Shown piece by piece: positions 62,552 through 64,000 of a stretch of 64,000 bases of DNA. This stretch comes from Chitinophaga eiseniae (lineage in GTDB: Bacteria > Bacteroidota > Bacteroidia > Chitinophagales > Chitinophagaceae), in NCBI RefSeq assembly GCF_900167135.1, contig NZ_FUWZ01000001.1, forward strand, positions 434,001 to 498,000, in the 5' to 3' direction. Position 1 is the first letter of the stretch. Every line of letters begins with the position of its first letter. Under the pieces are notes generated by a model. It did not search any database and had not been told where the DNA came from. It worked only from the letters and a program-made list of their open reading frames with translations. The translations under genes were made by a program, and so were the position numbers.

Positions 62552-63649
62552 ATGAACTTCCAGGATTACGAGGCAATCGATTTTGCCTGTGATGCATCTT
62601 TCCAGCGTTATTGCCGGGAAGAACACGAAGCGGACATGGCTTTCTGGGCGCAATGGGCCCGGCAGCATCCCGAAAAAACGGCCGCTTTGACCGGGGCGCG
62701 CCAGCTGGTAGCGTTGCTGTCTGCCCGCCAGGGTGGGCGTACCGAACAGCTGAAGCAGCTGCAGGATGGGCTGACGCAATATGAGCGGCTGCAACAGGCG
62801 CTGGAAGAGGCTTTGCCCGTTCCGGCCGAAGAGGCGCCGGCGTCCGGGACCCGCCGCTTGTATGGGCGCTATGCAGCTGTAGTGGCCGGCGCCATACTCC
62901 TCGCTACCGGAGGGTATTTCCTGAGCCGGCAGCAACACACTACGCCTGTAGTGACTGAAATGGCCGCAGCCACCATCATCTCCGCCGGCGATGAACCCCG
63001 TAAATCGGTGGTGCTGCCCGACGGTTCGTCCCTCGTGCTGCGGAAAAACAGCCGCGTGGAACTGGCAGAAGGGTTTAACCGGGAAAACCGGGAACTGACG
63101 CTGACCGGCGAAGCGTTTTTTGATGTGGCGCAGGACGCCCGCAAACCCTTTATGGTACATACCAGCGCGTTCGATATCAAAGTGCTGGGGACCGTGTTTA
63201 ACGTCAGCGCCTACACGGGACATCCCACCATGGAAGCAGCCCTGTTCCGCGGAAAAGTAGAGATCACCTGTACGCAGGGACCTGCGCGGAAGATAGTGCT
63301 GCAGCCCAATCAGAAGTTGACCGTAGCGGCCCCTGAATCAAATAAGACAGCCGTTGCGCCGGTGCTGAAGGTAGTGCCGCTGGATGCTGACCCCGTGAAC
63401 CATAAAGCCCGGGAAATAGCCTGGGTGCGCAACCGCCTGGAGATAGAGAATGAACCGCTGGCGGATATTGCGGTGAAACTGGAGAAATGGTACGGTATCC
63501 GGATCAGCTTTGCCGACGATGCCGTGAAACAATACCGCTACTCCGGTACGTTTGAGAGCGAAACCGTACTGAAAGCACTGGACGCGCTGCAGTTGTCCTA
63601 TCCCTTCAATTTCAAAATGGTAAACGACACAATCATTATCAGTAAATAA
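62552..63649 (+). CDS. FecR-family anti-sigma factor (locus D)
   Basis: 365 residues. A 105-residue cytoplasmic part rich in Gln/Glu, a transmembrane helix (YAAVVAGAILLATGGYFL, about 108-126), FecR domain (VVLPDGSSLVLRKNSRVELAEGF, LTGEAFFDVAQDARKPFMVH, IKVLGTVFNVSAY) and a DUF4974-type end (IENEPLADIAVKLEKWYGIRISF, YRYSGTFESETVLKALDALQLS). It links the downstream receptor to the sigma factor. Confidence 0.92.
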   Translation: MNFQDYEAIDFACDASFQRYCREEHEADMAFWAQWARQHPEKTAALTGARQLVALLSARQGGRTEQLKQLQDGLTQYERLQQALEEALPVPAEEAPASGTRRLYGRYAAVVAGAILLATGGYFLSRQQHTTPVVTEMAAATIISAGDEPRKSVVLPDGSSLVLRKNSRVELAEGFNRENRELTLTGEAFFDVAQDARKPFMVHTSAFDIKVLGTVFNVSAYTGHPTMEAALFRGKVEITCTQGPARKIVLQPNQKLTVAAPESNKTAVAPVLKVVPLDADPVNHKAREIAWVRNRLEIENEPLADIAVKLEKWYGIRISFADDAVKQYRYSGTFESETVLKALDALQLSYPFNFKMVNDTIIISK

Positions 63650-63678
63650 ATATCAACCAGTAACAACCAAAATAAGAA

Positions 63679-63703
63679 GGGGAGGTGTTCGCACCACCTC
63701 CCC
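63679..63703 (+). other. Hairpin between fecR and susC, locus D
   Basis: GGGGAGGTG pairs perfectly with CACCTCCCC around a 7-nt loop, without a T-tract, 56 nt before susC. Confidence 0.55.
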
Positions 63704-63758
63704 GGAATTAGGCCAGATAATGTCCTGAACGATCATTAACTAAACCAACATCAAAGGT

Positions 63759-64000
63759 ATGGTAAAACTTGTATTCCTGAAATGGAAAGGGAAGGCTGTT
63801 CCCGCCGGCAAACTGCTGCTCACTATGAAATTGACCATTTTACTTTTTTTAACCTGTCTGCAGGTGCAGGCGGTATGTCTGGCACAGGAAACGATCACCC
63901 TGCAGGTGAGGGAAACCAGTATCAAACAGTTCCTGAAAACACTGGAACACCAGACTTCGTACCGGTTTGTTTTTCACGATAAAACACTGCCTGAAAACAG
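63759..64000 (+). CDS. SusC/RagA-family TonB-dependent receptor, N-terminal part (locus D, cut by window edge)
   Basis: 80 codons are visible from ATG 63759 with no stop before the edge. A long signal peptide (LLLTMKLTILLFLTCLQVQAVCLA) leads into the STN signalling domain (QETITLQVRETSIKQFLKTL, then EHQTSYRFVFHDKTLPEN). Position after sigma and fecR and the STN start make it the TonB receptor of locus D. Confidence 0.85.
   Translation, partial: MVKLVFLKWKGKAVPAGKLLLTMKLTILLFLTCLQVQAVCLAQETITLQVRETSIKQFLKTLEHQTSYRFVFHDKTLPEN

Noticed and set aside
63782..63982. 66-codon frame at the right end
   Set aside because: Out of frame with the SusC signal peptide and STN domain that start at 63759.

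Overview
The window is chromosomal DNA of a Bacteroidota, most likely a member of the Chitinophagaceae (Chitinophaga-like). The signs are the house-keeping -7 element TAnnTTTG upstream of tRNA and protein genes, four ECF sigma/FecR/SusC(-SusD) loci, a secreted protein ending in the gliding-motility/type IX secretion C-terminal domain, several Bacteroidota-typical DUF families (DUF4254, DUF4397, DUF6493, OmpH-like lipoprotein), and a GOB-like B3 metallo-beta-lactamase. No transposase, integrase, phage gene or CRISPR array was seen.

Layout. 1-4771: end of rpoB and complete rpoC. 4772-10328: DUF4397 lipoprotein, OmpH-like lipoprotein, APC permease, an AT-rich gap, then a DUF4254/GT9 pair. 10435-15288: first tRNA-Gln, acyl-CoA thioesterase, a large membrane TPR regulator with a LuxR-like HTH, a small Tic20-like membrane protein, a wrecked MFS transporter and a DUF4126 protein. 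15513-23318: locus A (sigma, FecR, SusC, SusD, TlpA-like thioredoxin). 23439-31959: second tRNA-Gln, hybrid histidine kinase, a SWIM protein/DUF6493 pair, a GlxA-type regulator and GAPDH. 32106-39757 (minus strand): locus B (sigma, FecR, SusC, SusD). 39913-47752, mostly minus strand: FAD oxidoreductase, secreted beta-propeller-like protein, third tRNA-Gln (CTG), HicB-like protein, class C beta-lactamase-like protein, a candidate ADP-ribosyltransferase toxin/antitoxin pair, a truncated ATP-grasp gene behind a triple 13-bp repeat, and DUF779 plus aldehyde dehydrogenase. 47895-55656: AraC regulator, then locus C. 55701-61254: B3 metallo-beta-lactamase, divergent HxlR/NmrA pair around an operator, and the large T9SS-type secreted protein. 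61406-64000: PH-domain fragment, then locus D, cut by the window edge inside SusC.

How the genes work together. Each of the four sigma/FecR/TonB-receptor sets looks like a transmembrane signalling unit: the receptor carries an N-terminal signalling (STN) domain, FecR is the anti-sigma relay and the ECF factor switches on transport. No glycoside hydrolase, lyase or protease accompanies them, so the substrates cannot be named. All four have a potential RNA hairpin between fecR and susC.

Most notable observations: (1) a set of four CTACA boxes with identical 11-23-11 bp spacing on both sides of the TPR/HTH regulator; (2) the ADP-ribosyltransferase-like toxin candidate with its small upstream partner; (3) the SWIM/DUF6493 pair; (4) nested inverted-repeat elements in three intergenic gaps; (5) three genes whose -7 element sits exactly 4 nt before ATG, suggesting leaderless mRNAs; (6) a five-copy 42-bp tandem repeat between sigma and fecR of locus B. 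All family assignments were made by reading the sequence, with no database search.
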